In this document: positions 11,613 to 21,845 of the stretch, piece by piece
Layout of the letters: every line of letters begins with the position of its first letter
Numbering within the stretch: the first letter of the stretch is position 1
From: Acanthosepion lycidas
Taxonomy: Eukaryota > Mollusca > Cephalopoda > Sepiida > Sepiidae
DNA: 64,000 bases
NCBI GenBank assembly: GCA_963932145.1
Contig: OZ010582.1
Location: 15,798,409-15,862,408, forward strand
Reading direction: 5' to 3'
Program-made: the position numbers and the translations under genes
Notes under the pieces: model-generated
What the model saw: the letters and a program-made list of their open reading frames with translations, nothing else
Database searches by the model: none
Told to the model about the DNA's origin: nothing

Positions 11613-12134
11613 GGTCACCTAATTAGCTTGACTGACATCGACGTGGATTTGTATGTTGAGTCATTACACTATAATGTTAGCTATCTATCTTATTCAGACT
11701 TTTATATGATATAAACTCAGTACTTAGCTGTTATAATTATTTCCAAGACTATAAATTTTCATAGAGCCGAGCCACAAGCTTAAATATGCTTTGTTTACTA
11801 GCAGCAGCCAGAGCCTTTCTGTTCTTGACTAGTATGACATTGCCGTACAAACAAAAAATCGGACGAGTGATTAATATAAACAATACGTGGCGCCAGTATA
11901 TGAAGGACGCTTGACGAATGTCTTGTTGTATGAAAATGACTTTTTTTCTTACAAATGTTTTTCCAATATTATGGAACAATTCCAAGCCACGGTCTCTTGA
12001 AAGGCAGAAAATACGGTAATTGTTTACATAATTGTTTTACCAAGTTGAAAACGAAAATTAACGAAGATAATGTTGCGCTAAAATATAGAAAACTAAAAAT
12101 AAACATCGTCACTGTATAGCAATCTACGGCGATA
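11613..12134. other. no gene seen
   Basis: Short open frames only; no motif or known repeat recognised. Confidence 0.5.
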
Positions 12135-12158
12135 TACACCCTTGTGCAAATTAATTAT
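12135..12158 (+). mobile_element. solo Tc1-like terminal repeat
   Basis: TACACCCTTGTGCAAATTAA matches the end of the Tc1-like element that starts 53 bases downstream, suggesting a second, mostly deleted copy or a partial duplication of its end. Confidence 0.75.
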
Positions 12159-12187
12159 ACAGGAAGATGTGGAGGGCTATGATCACC

Positions 12188-12648
12188 TACACCCTTGTGC
12201 AAATCAATTGAAGCAAAGCGAATAATTCCGTTATTATTTTCTTTTTTTGATATTTTCCCAATGAAACATGACCCAGTGCACATGTTCCTACTTTGTATAT
12301 ACATTGCAGTTGTAGATTGGCCACAGATTCTCGACTGGATTTACATGAGGAGAGTTTCCGGACCATACTATAGTACTTTGATTTGCTCACTGGTAAGGTT
12401 GTCGAAGACAATGGCCATAAGACAACTAATTGACAGTCGAAACAATAGTGTCTGGCCGTGATAAAAATCTGATGCAATCACAGATGACGCAATATTTTTC
12501 AAGGCCAAAGAAATTTCATCATACACACCAAAAATAAATTCATATTACTGCACACCACTTCAAATGACCTAATCTGAGAAAAATAGAAATAGATGGGGAA
12601 AGAAAGAAAACTAAAGCGGTTGTTTCAATTAATTCGCACAAGGGTGTA
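12188..12648 (-). mobile_element. Tc1-like element, internally deleted
   Basis: The ends are inverted repeats: TACACCCTTGTGCAAATCAA at the left and its mirror (TTAATTCGCACAAGGGTGTA) at the right. On the minus strand the interior reads WSGNSPHVNPVENLWPI, which corresponds to the W-P-G-N-S-P-D-L-N-P-I-E-N-L-W motif around the last catalytic acidic residue of Tc1 transposases (family knowledge). Only this part of the transposase survives; the first catalytic residues and the DNA-binding domain are missing, so the 461-bp copy cannot be autonomous. Related copies lie at 29456-30440 and 44708-45217. Confidence 0.85.
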
Positions 12649-13826
12649 GTCGACTAAAATTTTGTTTTCTATAGAATTATATTTTAATATTTTCCGCCCA
12701 GAATTTGATTAGGGGAAGCGAACATGGTAATGATCAGCTACACGTTGCAAAAAAAAAAAACGCTAAATTAGAAATATTACAGATCTTAGCATATCTTTGC
12801 ATATTATCCAAATATTTCTATAAATGATGACCATGTTTTCAATAAACATTGTTGTAAGAACTACAAAAATAACTTCGATCTTACGATAGATCAAGACTTT
12901 CATATAGATGTTATACATGGCACCTTACCCCTTTCAGATATGACTAAACTGTCAGCTATTTACAGCCGCTTTCTAAGATCAATAGTTAAAAAGACTTTCA
13001 GTGAATGAAGCCTGAGGGTTTTGGAAAAGATCAACCATTTTTGAGCATTGTGGTCTGGCAATACAGAATCACAAACAAAGAATTGTAAGAAAAAACAGAA
13101 ACCACATCACCTGAGGACTACCAACAGCAGCAACAACTAAAATGGATATCACATGTAACTCAAAGAGAAAATAACCACATAAAAAAATGTTGACAATTCC
13201 TGCTGCCTCAAATAAAATGTCCTGATGGAAACAACATCAATGCTGAAAAAATGATAGCAGTATTTTGATTTCATAAACTCATTTTCCCGAAAAACTGTTT
13301 TAAAAAAAGGATTTGATATACTTCACCCAAAGGCAGTACAGGCTGCTCGGTCAAAGAATGCCAAATATTTTCTCTTAGAGAAACGGCGAATTTTACCGTT
13401 ACAATTAGGATATGTCGAATATCCACATCTGCTCTTCTCAATTTATTATAACTGGTCAATTCCTCAAGTATTTGAAGTCATTTGTATTTACCAATTCCAC
13501 AGCCTTAAACTTTATTCTAGACAGGCGCAACCACTGTTTTCATTTTAATTCCAGTTCATAGAATCTGATTTGGAAAGGTTTCGATTTTTCCTCGGATTTT
13601 CAAGTCTGTCTGTCCTCTTGCCAGATTAGTTGCACCATTTCTAAGTGCGTCAATGAGGATGAATACAATTGTCATTTTCTGTCAAAGTATAAAATCTCTC
13701 CCCTTTCAACAGCATCCTGTAGCTGACAAATTTTAATCTGCTTGGTTGTAAGGATTAGATCAAGACATATGACCAAGATTTGATCTTCCATTTGAATTAC
13801 AAAATATATATATCTATATTTTTAAA
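12649..13826. other. no recognised gene; one 72-codon open stretch
   Basis: The plus frame 12790-13008 stays open for 72 codons without an ATG near its start. It contains NDDHVFNKHCCKNYK and TKLSAIYSRFLRSIVKK and then stops. It looks more protein-like than its surroundings but I do not recognise it; it may be a transposon remnant. The rest shows nothing. Confidence 0.3.
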
Positions 13827-14262
13827 GATGAGGTATTATGTACACTATTTACATTATTCAGACTATTGTCCTCATCTTTGTCGCCATTTTTATTACAACG
13901 TTACGTTGTACGCTGCGCCCTTCTTCAGGTGGTTGGAATGTCGAATCGAACCCTTTATTTTGCTCACTGGGGTAGACTGTTCTAGTTCCACGTGACATGT
14001 TTAATGGATGTCAGTTATCAGTTATCTCCTGTTAATTCCCTTCTGCAAGTTCTCCACTGCCTTAACCAGGTATTGAACTCACACTCTTTGGGTCCTGTCA
14101 CTGGATGTAACCAACGCCACGTGGAACTACAACAGTCTACGCAAGTGAGCGAAATAAAGGGTTCAGTTCGACATTCCGACCACCTGAAGAAGGCCGGAGC
14201 GGACAACGGCCGAAATGTTGTAATAAATATGTCGACAAAGATGTGGACAATAGTCCGAAAAT
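13827..14262. mobile_element. GGCC fold-back element, full snap-back copy
   Basis: The left arm reads GAGGTATTATGTACACTATT, TTCAGACTATTGTCCTCATC, a CTTCTTCAGGTGG block and CCCTTTATTTTGCTCACTGG. The right arm is the mirror: CAAGTGAGCGAAATAAAGGG, CCACCTGAAGAAGGCCGG, CAACGGCCGAAATG and GATGTGGACAATAGTCCG. The centre holds GGATGTCAGTTATCAG, a GTTAATTCCC block and AGGTATTGAACTCACAC. No transposase is present and the superfamily is unknown. It is the donor type of sequence for the 142-bp satellite. Confidence 0.85.
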
Positions 14263-15080
14263 TTCCAGAGATATTTATTTTATTTCTAGCTTTATCTTCT
14301 GTTTATACCATTCTTCTGGATAATTAAATTACAACTAATTCCAATAGTCCCAGTGAATCAACTACTTTGCACAATCAGGTGTACTTGTTGAAACTTTTCT
14401 ACTTCAAATTTATGGATAGCGTAAGTCCCTGTCCTAATCTGTTGAATTCACTTTTCATTGATATCTTTGAGTAAGGTAATACTCCAATTCATCTCCTTAG
14501 TAACTTAGTAACAATGGATTGCATAGCAAGGTAGATTGCACTCTTAATCTTTGGGTAACAGTTAGTCGAGTAAAAAGTATTCAAAACCACGGATAAGCCA
14601 ACAAGAACGGTGGGAAATTCACATATAATAAAGCAAATACTAACTGTGCCGATCCATAATCGATTGGCTTTTGAAAAGACACGGCAGTTAATATATTATT
14701 ATTGTTATTATTTTTTTGGTTACCCCCACTGACCTAGTCAATGTAAATTATGTTCTTGAGGGATACTGTCAACAAGACTAATCACAACTTAATCATTTTT
14801 CGGAGAAACCTCGCAGATTAAATGATGGCAGTTTTCTGGAGGTCTACAGTCTTGTTCGCTATTCCAATTTTTCATCATGCAGTCGTTTCTAGGTGGTGTT
14901 CCAAGGGCAGCCATTGTTAGAGGAATCATATCAAGGCCTGGTCCATAGCTTCTTCAAATCTCTATACTGACCCCGGTATTTTTTTTCTTTATAATGGCAT
15001 ATTATTTTAATAGTAGGCAATGGAATTTAATACTTAAAAAAAAATATTCTATTCCCTCACCTTACTAACACTCTGTATAC

Positions 15081-15085
<5 letters not shown>
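14263..15085. other. no gene seen
   Basis: AT-rich, with a small (ATT)n patch near 14695. No protein or known repeat recognised. Confidence 0.5.

Positions 15086-15126
<41 letters not shown>
15086..15126. repeat. (TA)n microsatellite
   Basis: A pure TA run abutting the 3-prime end of a reverse SINE-1 body. Confidence 0.9.
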
Positions 15127-15127
<1 letters not shown>

Positions 15128-15129
<2 letters not shown>

Positions 15130-15300
15130 ACATTTTTTGTTTATACGTTCTTTTTATAGATACAAATATTTAAGTCAATGCTCTGTTTATAATAAATAGT
15201 ATTAACGAGATTTACCAGCCTGAATGTCCGAGAATTTTCCATAGAAAATATGCGTCCTCCGACGTATAAACTTAAAAAATGTCTTAATATGAATGTTGGA
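15128..15300 (-). mobile_element. SINE-1 body fragment plus TTGGACT tail
   Basis: A reverse body (GTTTATACGTTC ... ATGCTCTGTTTATAAT ... TTTACCAGCC ... ATATGCGTCCTCCGAC) ends where the tRNA-like head should begin. It is followed by ATGAATGTTGGACTTTGTCC and CATTTCATATA, the same alternative tail seen near 9507 and 23990. Confidence 0.75.
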
Positions 15301-15308
15301 CTTTGTCC

Positions 15309-15312
<4 letters not shown>

Positions 15313-15364
<52 letters not shown>
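15313..15364. repeat. (TA)n microsatellite
   Basis: A pure TA run between the SINE-1 fragment and the LINE 5-prime region. Confidence 0.9.
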
Positions 15365-15366
<2 letters not shown>

Positions 15367-15841
15367 TATGTATTCCACAGTCCAAATAGAGGCAACTAAA
15401 TCGACTAGCCCACTTCAAATTCTTCCGAGTGAGGCGGCTTTTTAGCGACACATTAGGACAAAAACTAGCCCTAAAAAACGGCGGAAGAACTCTCTGAGTC
15501 AACGGCCAGCTAACTAGAGGTGGTGTCTCCATAAATCACCGAAGGGAAGGCAACGGGAAACCAATCGACTGTTAATCCCAAGATATATCATGGCTAACAA
15601 CACATAAAATATGAAACCTAACGGCATGAAGGGGGTTAAGTCTATGGGAATTAACTCCTCACCCGGTAAGGATAGACTAGTGCAACAGATGTCACCTGAG
15701 CGACTGCTAGTATAAATGGCGTAAAGGGGATAAAATTCCTCGGAACCTATCCCTCGCCCGTAAAGGAACGATATGAACGACAGGTAACACCGGACCTTTA
15801 TGTTGTGACTGCTTGCATCTAACAAAAAATAAATCCCTGGA

Positions 15842-16700
15842 CATGGAACGTTCGGGCGTTGAACAACTGTGGTCAGTTAGGTAACGTGAAACAAGAGATG
15901 GGCAGGCTAACAATCAACATCTTAGGTGGATTTGAAACTAGATGGCCAAACAACAGAGATTTGGTCAGCGACAAGCACAAGATTATTTATGCATGCAGAG
16001 AGAAAAACAATAAAAGAATAGGATTGATACTAGATGAAGAATTCAAGAAAAGCGTTCTGGGATACTACCAACTATCCAAAAGAATCCTGGTAGCCAAGCT
16101 GGAGGGAAAGCCTTTCAACATAGACATCATAATAGTGTATGCACCGACAGCACAGAGTAAGAAAAAGAAATAGAATCTATCTACTCCATGATAGAAAATG
16201 CCAAGACTCTTTGCAAATCACAAGATGTTATAATTATCATAGGAGACCTAAACACTTAAGAAGACAGGAAGAGGGCAGAGGAATTTAGCCGAAAAATTCG
16301 GGCTAGGAACCCGCAACGAACGTGGAGAGAAACCGATCCAATGGTGCACGGCCAATGACTTTGTTATAGCCATCACATGGTTCCAAGAACGTCCGAGAGG
16401 ATTATGGACATCGAAGAGCCCAGGAGCTGAAACTAAAAACCAAATTGACTACATAACTATCAATAAAAGATTCAAGAATGCATTGCATCACGGCAAAACC
16501 TACCCAAGGGACGATTGCGGAAGCGATCATCGCCCTGTTATCTGTAAACTAAGAGTGAAACTACGGAAACTGAAGAAGCTTAACGCAAAAGCTGAAGAAG
16601 CACCCACATTGCAATACAAGAAACTCCTGAGTGACCCGTACCTGAAAGAAAAATATATGGACAGTGTGAAGAATACGAGATACACAATGGGACGGCACTA
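15842..16700 (+). pseudogene. LINE endonuclease domain
   Basis: The domain begins WNVRALNNCGQLGNVKQEM. It reads LGGFETRW at about 15925-15945, with the catalytic Glu of the exonuclease-endonuclease-phosphatase fold, then IIIVYAPT. After a frameshift at the AAGAAAAAGAAATAG run near 16160-16175 it continues with IIIIGDLNT and WFQERPRGLW, then NQIDYITINKRF. The catalytic His sits in GSDHRPVICKL at about 16519-16551. The key Glu, Asp-Leu-Asn and Ser-Asp-His motifs are therefore still present, but the frame is broken, including a stop after DLNT. In a live element this enzyme would nick target DNA for target-primed reverse transcription. Confidence 0.85.
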
Positions 16701-16947
16701 AGAGATGACATAGGGGCATCAGCAAAGGATATCATCCCAAAGGAGAATTTACCAAGAAGAAAAAAACGAAAATATGACTGATGAGATTCTCGACATGATG
16801 CAAAGGAGAGAGAAAATACGGCCAAGATATGGAACAAAATATTACACAATGAAATGAGGACCAAATGCAGGCAGGCTAAAGAAGAGTAGCTAAAGAAAAA
16901 AATGGTCAGAAATAGAGGTTGAATAGCACCAACGAATGAGATATGTA

Positions 16948-17027
16948 TTAGGTTGGTGCAAAAATAATGTCTTTTTCTCACATATCTTATTATGTGAGAA
17001 AACGACATTATTTTTGCACCAACCTAA
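16948..17027. mobile_element. mariner-type hairpin MITE, copy 2, nested in the LINE
   Basis: Starts TTAGGTTGGTGCAAAAATAA and ends ATTTTTGCACCAACCTAA, flanked by TA at 16946-16947 and 17028-17029 as expected for a TA target duplication. A second inner repeat (TCTCACATA / TATGTGAGA) extends the hairpin almost to the centre. It lies between the endonuclease and RT of the LINE, so it inserted after the LINE did. Confidence 0.95.
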
Positions 17028-17119
17028 TATAAACAAATAAGGGAACTAACAGGTCAGAAGTCATGCACGTCACCAGGCTGCATAGAACCAAAGAATGGAA
17101 CGCTCATATTAGAGAAGTA

Positions 17120-18260
17120 AACAATTCTTCAGGGCTGGAGCGAGTATATTGGAGAATACTTCCACGACGAAAAAGAATAACCAGCAACACACAGAACTAC
17201 CCACGCATCTGAAATTATAAAAACCGAAGTAAAAGCTACACTAGCCAAATTGAACAGAAACAAGGCAGCTGGACGAGACAGAATTGTAACGGGAATGCTG
17301 ACAGCCTTAGTTTTTGGCATAGACAAGATCACCCAAATAATAAATTAAATCTGCAACAGTGGATGTATACCGGAAGTTCTCCACAGATCTGTTTTCATAG
17401 CAATACCTAAGAAACCAGGCGGGAACGAATGCGAACTCCACCGAACAATAAAGCTAATGAGCCACATGACAAACTCATCATCCGTATTCTGATGAATAGA
17501 GCGCACAGCAGAATCAGACCACAGGTAGGACAAGAACAGTGCAGGTTCGTTAAAGACACCGGAAGAAGGAACGTGATGTTCATGCTCAGAATGTTATAAG
17601 AAAGAGCAATACAAATGCAGAAGGACGTTTACCTATATTTTATAGACTACGCAAAGGCGTTTGACAAAGTACATCACAAAGATCTGTTGGAACAGCTCAG
17701 CAACGTGGATATATTTGGAAAAGATATTAGAATAATCAAACTTATGCTGGCAGCAAACAGTATGCATGCGGATAAAGAAGTTCTGCAGATATACAAAAAT
17801 AGAAAGGGGCGTAAGGCAAGGATGTGTCTTCACACCGGACTTATTCAACCTATACGTCAAAGCAATTCTGGGAGAATTGGAAGATCTACCGGGATTTAGC
17901 ATCAGTGGCCACAATCTTAACATAAGATACGTAGATAACACATTACTGATAGCAGACACGGAAAAGAAATTACAAATCCTTCTGCAAAAAGGTAGCGAAG
18001 GAGAGCAAGAAGAAGGATCTAAGCATAAACTCCAAGAAGGCAGAATGCATGGTCTTCAGTAAAAGGATGAACCCCAAATGCGATTTGCAGGACGGGAACA
18101 CTAAAAACATGCAGGTGCAGATGTTTAAATATCTGGGAAATGTTTTGACAGAGGACGGCAAATGCGACGCTGAGATCCGAAGATGTATTTGGATGGTCAA
18201 AGACGCATTCCAAAAGCTAGGCAGAGTATTAAGAGACAGGAGAATTTCTTTGGTAACATA
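17120..18260 (+). pseudogene. LINE reverse transcriptase domain, YADD lost
   Basis: Successive motifs read LNRNKAAGRDRIVTGML, then SVFIAIPKKPGG with NECELHRTIKLMSH. FIDYAKAFDKVHHKDLL (17638-17690) carries the first catalytic Asp, followed by GVRQGCVFTPDLFNLYV. The box that should be YADD reads YVDN at 17928-17939, so the second paired Asp is replaced by Asn, and polymerisation should be abolished. After it come KCDLQDGNTKNMQV, FKYLGNVLTEDGKCD and EIRRCI. Several frameshifts and stops lie between blocks (for example a stop near 17345). The order of motifs is complete, so this was once a full RT. Confidence 0.9.
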
Positions 18261-18719
18261 GAAAAGAGTACTGATCTGCTACGTGATATCTGTCCTCCTT
18301 TACAACAGTTAATGTTGGACGGTGCCCTCAAAGATGAAGAAGAGATTCGAGGCGGCAGAGTTATGGTTCTACAGAAGGATGCTAAGGATATTATAGACCG
18401 AGTGTGTGAGCAACGACGAGATTTTAGAGAGGATGCAAACAAGGAGAAAGCTGATACTTAACACCAGGAAGAGGTAGATGAAATTTCTGGGACACGTAAT
18501 GAGACAAGAAAGCTTAAGGATCTGATACACACAGGTCGAACAGAGGGAAAGAGAGACAAGGGAAAACAACGCATGATATTCCTAGCGGGATTTAGCAAGT
18601 GGATGACGGAGCATGGCCTGAGGGATGTAGCAAAGAGACCAAACATATCGCGAGCTACAAGGTATAGGGGGAAATGGAGAGCCATGATTGCCTACGTCCT
18701 GAAGGGATCCAGCACATAA
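18261..18719 (+). pseudogene. LINE C-terminal domain
   Basis: Fragments in shifting frames read CYVISVLLY, MKKRFEAAELWFYRRML, SNDEILERMQTRR, MKFLGHVMRQ and AMIAYVLKGSST. This is the usual C-terminal part of the clade (consensus-like RRMLRISWT...KRQLKFLGHIMR...MIAHVLKGHGT). Numerous stops show it is not translated as one piece. Confidence 0.8.
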
Positions 18720-19073
18720 ATGGTGTTAATTCTATCGTATGGACCTGCAAAACCAATACGTTGACAACTGGTAATTTACTTAACTATCGCAATAAAGTTG
18801 AGTCTTCTTACATCGATGTGGACAGAAAAAATCGGTAATATTTTGTGCCTATAATTTTCTACTGCTGATTCTAGATGATTCATAACATATAATAAAAATA
18901 ATTGTATGTATGTACAGCTAGTCACTGGTATTCAAGGATACCCGTCTTCTAAGTCGGCTAGCCAATCCCTATTGCAGACGCTTGCCCAGGCGCATTTGTG
19001 TTTGCTCAACACCCACAGAGCCCACCTGTGGTTTATACTGCAACTATGCTGAGCAGACCTCAGTTTCTGTGAA
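18720..19073. other. no gene seen; unknown repeat-like flank
   Basis: Sequence after the LINE stop. The part from about 18945 (GGTATTCAAGGATACCCGTC) leads into the tandem duplication and tRNA-like head downstream and may be part of one SINE-like element. Confidence 0.4.
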
Positions 19074-19341
19074 AGAGAGTGTTCAACAATTTTAACAAGA
19101 CAGCACTACCAAGCCCTTTGTCCTAACACAGCTATTGACGGCACCCAAGGGTTCACTCAAACCCAATTTCACTCACAAGGCTTGGGTCAACTCATGGTAT
19201 GGTTTCTGTGAAAGAGAGTATTCAACAATTTTAACAAGACCAGCACGCTCAAGCCCTTCGTGGTAACACAGCTATTGACGGCACCCAAGGGTTTCCTCAA
19301 ACCCAATTTCACTCACAAGGGTTGGATCAACCCCGTGATAT
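19074..19341. repeat. 129-bp unit duplicated in tandem
   Basis: The unit starting TTTCTGTGAAAGAGAGTGTT at 19074 is repeated at 19203 with few changes. Both units contain CACAGCTATTGACGGCACCC and AAACCCAATTTCACTCAC. It precedes a reverse tRNA-like head and may be the duplicated body of that SINE. Confidence 0.85.
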
Positions 19342-19412
19342 GGTTTTCAGGCACGTTCCATAGTTTCTGCACGCTGAGATCGACCCCTCCAATGCGATAA
19401 CATCCTGATAAA

Positions 19413-19486
19413 GCAGCGATGGAGAGATTCGAACCCGATTCTCGTGGTCAGATCTCGAACCTTCTAGCCTCTCGGCCAGGTGCACA
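19413..19486 (-). mobile_element. tRNA-derived SINE head (SINE-3)
   Basis: On the minus strand the sequence reads CACCTGGCCGAGAGGCTAGA, an A-box-like start, and later GGGTTCGAATCTCTCC, a good B box. The spacing is tRNA-like but the cloverleaf is imperfect, so this is scored as a SINE promoter and not a tRNA gene. The duplicated 129-bp unit would be its downstream body. Confidence 0.65.
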
Positions 19487-20505
19487 TAAATAAATTATCA
19501 TAATTATTATTATTATTATTAAAAGCAATATGCATTTATACAGTAGAAAAATGCAAATCTCGGTTAGATAGATAATGAACGTAGATAGATAGATAGATAG
19601 ATAGATAGGACGTGGCTTGTGAAGATTAAGGCAGCAAATTTTGTCCGTGACGAACAAATAATTTGTACTTTGCCTAGCCAATCAAACTGATTTTAATTAC
19701 TTCATCCACTGCGTTGTCATGACCACTTGTTTTACCGATTCAGTTGTTAATAAGGAGGAGAATAGAACAGTTCTGGACATCTCCGTTGATCTTCTAATCA
19801 GCAGCCTTCCGGACATGAACGGGTCAATGAAGATCTTACACGTAGAAAGACTGCGATGAGTCGTACGTGACGAAGACATCTGCTAATCCAGTACGAATTA
19901 TGCTCGGGGACACGACCCACTCCTCGCGTCGTATTAAATTCCTATATTGAAAACTTCACCGTGTAGATAGAGATTTGGAAGCCAAGAAATGCGCGTCACG
20001 ATATCGTCGGTGACTTAAACAAAAGTTTAAGTAATATTCGAAGGTTTCAATCCATTGGACGCAATATGTTTCTAACGTTCATACAAGTTAAAATTTGCTT
20101 TGCAAAATGGAATGATTACGATCAGAAAACGTAGAATTCTGTGATAAAACTCGTTCCTTGTTGAAAAATTGCCAATATTCAATGCCCTCAGTCCATGTCA
20201 TTTGGTTGGGGATCTTTCGAGACAGGAACTGCCATAATTGTTCAACTGGTGTAACATGGACAATCACAGAAAATGGTTATCAAGAGGGGGGATTAAAATT
20301 AACGCAACAGGATATTCTGATTTACTTTCATAAGGAGTGTGTTTTTAAGAGAAGATCGAAGCTTTATGTTAGAAGGATTTATAATAATTCATCTATCCAC
20401 TAGTTTTAACAATTTCGAATTGAAAGTACCAGTTGTCCCTTCATGTCTTCGAGCCAGAAACTAACATTAATACTAGATTTACAGAAAAATACATTAGGCT
20501 TCGAA

Positions 20506-20507
<2 letters not shown>
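19487..20507. other. no gene seen; short (ATT)n and (GATA)n patches
   Basis: Small ATT and ATAG runs lie near 19498-19608. The remaining sequence has short frames only, none recognisable. Confidence 0.5.
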
Positions 20508-20566
<59 letters not shown>

Positions 20567-20567
20567 T

Positions 20568-20599
<32 letters not shown>

Positions 20600-20600
20600 A
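20508..20600. repeat. (TA)n(GATA)n microsatellite
   Basis: Pure TA followed by GATA units. Confidence 0.95.
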
Positions 20601-20630
20601 TTCCCAGATCAATCAGTGGACAAGACAGAT

Positions 20631-20710
20631 TGGTATAAATAAAATGACAATTGGAAAAAAGAATCTTAGAATCTAAGATCTTTTTTCCAATTGTCATTTT
20701 ATTTATACCA
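20631..20710. mobile_element. 80-bp near-perfect palindrome, probable MITE
   Basis: TGGTATAAATAAAATGACAA at the left is mirrored exactly as TTGTCATTTTATTTATACCA at the right. Pairing continues inward through TTGGAAAAAAGA and its mirror to a short centre, CTTAGAATCTAAG. It is a perfect hairpin of nearly 40 base pairs and a (TA)n tract follows at once. The end differs from the TTAGGTTGG family, so it is another MITE type or a fold-back. No coding capacity. Confidence 0.8.
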
Positions 20711-20739
20711 TATATATATATATATATACACATACATTC

Positions 20740-21158
20740 ACAAATACATACTCTCGGCGTATGAGGGTCAAGCAGATCGGTTCCTAGGAAACCGACAGCC
20801 CGACAGCCCGACAACAGGACATAAGATTTGATTGTAGTGGTGAAGGTTTCGTGCAGGACCATCCACACTTTTTGAAGGGCCGAATACAGAGACCTGGTGC
20901 ACTACGTTCCACAAGGTCCCCCAAACGACCATCCGCAGGTTTTGAATTCAGAGTTTTCCCTCTCGTAGACCAGTTGCCATCCAAGGCTATAGAAGCCAGT
21001 CTGTCCTGCTACTTACCCACAGCTAGAGGGAGAAGACGATTCACACCTTTCCCAAGGGTATTATCACGTACGTGAATGTAATGGATTCGACTGAAATTCG
21101 AACTCGGTTCTCCGATTCCTCTATCCAAGCCGCTATCCATTACTCCCCTTGCCTCCTT
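20740..21158 (-). mobile_element. SINE-2 (tRNA-derived), long copy
   Basis: The minus strand starts with a tRNA-like head at about 21158-21085 (GGATAGCGGCTTGGATAGAG and the B box GAGTTCGAATTTC), then a body through GTACGTGATAATACCC, GGTGTGAATCGTCTTC and CCTCTAGCTGTGGG towards 20740. A plus-strand open frame of 74 codons across it is a by-product. Head and proximal body recur at 36470-36650, and the proximal body alone at 45712-45785. Confidence 0.75.
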
Positions 21159-21222
21159 ACACACACACACACATACACTCGCACACATAGACACACACCC
21201 AGCCCCCCCACACACACACACA
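21159..21222. repeat. (CA)n-rich microsatellite
   Basis: CA-rich tract with CCCAGCCCCCCCA interruption, directly upstream of the SINE-2 head. Confidence 0.9.
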
Positions 21223-21290
21223 TGTTTCATTAAAAACGACAGACAAGGTACTAAAACCAATACAAAAAATCTGAATTATATTAGCCATTG

Positions 21291-21293
<3 letters not shown>

Positions 21294-21339
<46 letters not shown>
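21294..21339. repeat. (TA)n microsatellite
   Basis: A TA run flanked on both sides by CATGTTTCATTAAAAACGAC (21221 and 21360), so the microsatellite sits inside or between copies of the TTTCATTAAA element seen at 24.4 and 31.7 kb. Confidence 0.85.
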
Positions 21340-21340
<1 letters not shown>

Positions 21341-21603
21341 CAGCAATCCTTCGTTTATGCATGTTTCATTAAAAACGACAGACAAATTACTACGTTTAAG
21401 CTTTTTATTTAATTTTTCTTGTGTTCAAACAAGAGCTTTCTTTTCTGGACAATGAGTGTGTAAAAACTGTCATTTGGATCAGTGCGAAACAAAAGGCTCG
21501 TGGAATATTCCGAAATACAAAAAATGGTCCATTCTGTCCAAACTACAATTCGAATGAATCTAGCTAAACTTAACATTGAATTAGTTCATTATTTACATTA
21601 TTC
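21340..21603. repeat. TTTCATTAAA element end and spacer
   Basis: Begins GGCAGCAATCCTTCG then CATGTTTCATTAAAAACGAC, like the left end of the elements at 24391 and 31671. The remainder shows no recognised content. Confidence 0.6.
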
Positions 21604-21845
21604 GTGCCATGTTAACAGGAGTTAACTCATAACTGACATCCATCAAACATGGCACGTGGAACTAGAACAATGTACCCCAGTGAGCGAAATAAAAGGGTTC
21701 AGTTAGACATTCCAACCACCTGAAGTAGGACGGAGCGTACAACGGCCGAAGCCTTGTAATAAACATAGCGACAATGATGAGGACAATAATCCGAATAATG
21801 TAAATAATCTACATAATACCTCATCTCAGAAATATAGATAGGTAT
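21604..21845 (-). mobile_element. GGCC fold-back element, right-arm copy
   Basis: Contains GACATCCATCAAACATGGC, CAGTGAGCGAAATAAAAGGG, CACCTGAAGTAGGACGGAGC, CAACGGCCGAAGCC, GATGAGGACAATAATCCG and ATACCTCATCTCAG. The GGCC hairpin stem is damaged on one side (GGACGG). Confidence 0.85.

Larger units (their letters stand above)
15365..18719 (+). mobile_element. RTE/CFDP2-like LINE, near full length, dead
   Basis: The order is a 5-prime leader, an apurinic-type endonuclease, a linker with a nested MITE, reverse transcriptase, then a C-terminal domain ending AMIAYVLKGSST and a stop at 18717-18719. This is the layout of the animal LINE clade whose endonuclease resembles craniofacial development protein 2 (family knowledge). 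The leader includes GGTGGTGTCTCC and GGGAAGGCAACGGGAAACC, phrases I associate with the 5-prime region of this clade. Many stops and frame changes interrupt the polyprotein. Other pieces of the same clade lie at 22267-22910, 34360-34533 and 62281-62890. Confidence 0.85.

Noticed and set aside
20851-21075. 74-codon protein on the plus strand
   Set aside because: It lies on the antisense strand of a SINE-2 body and shows no motif.
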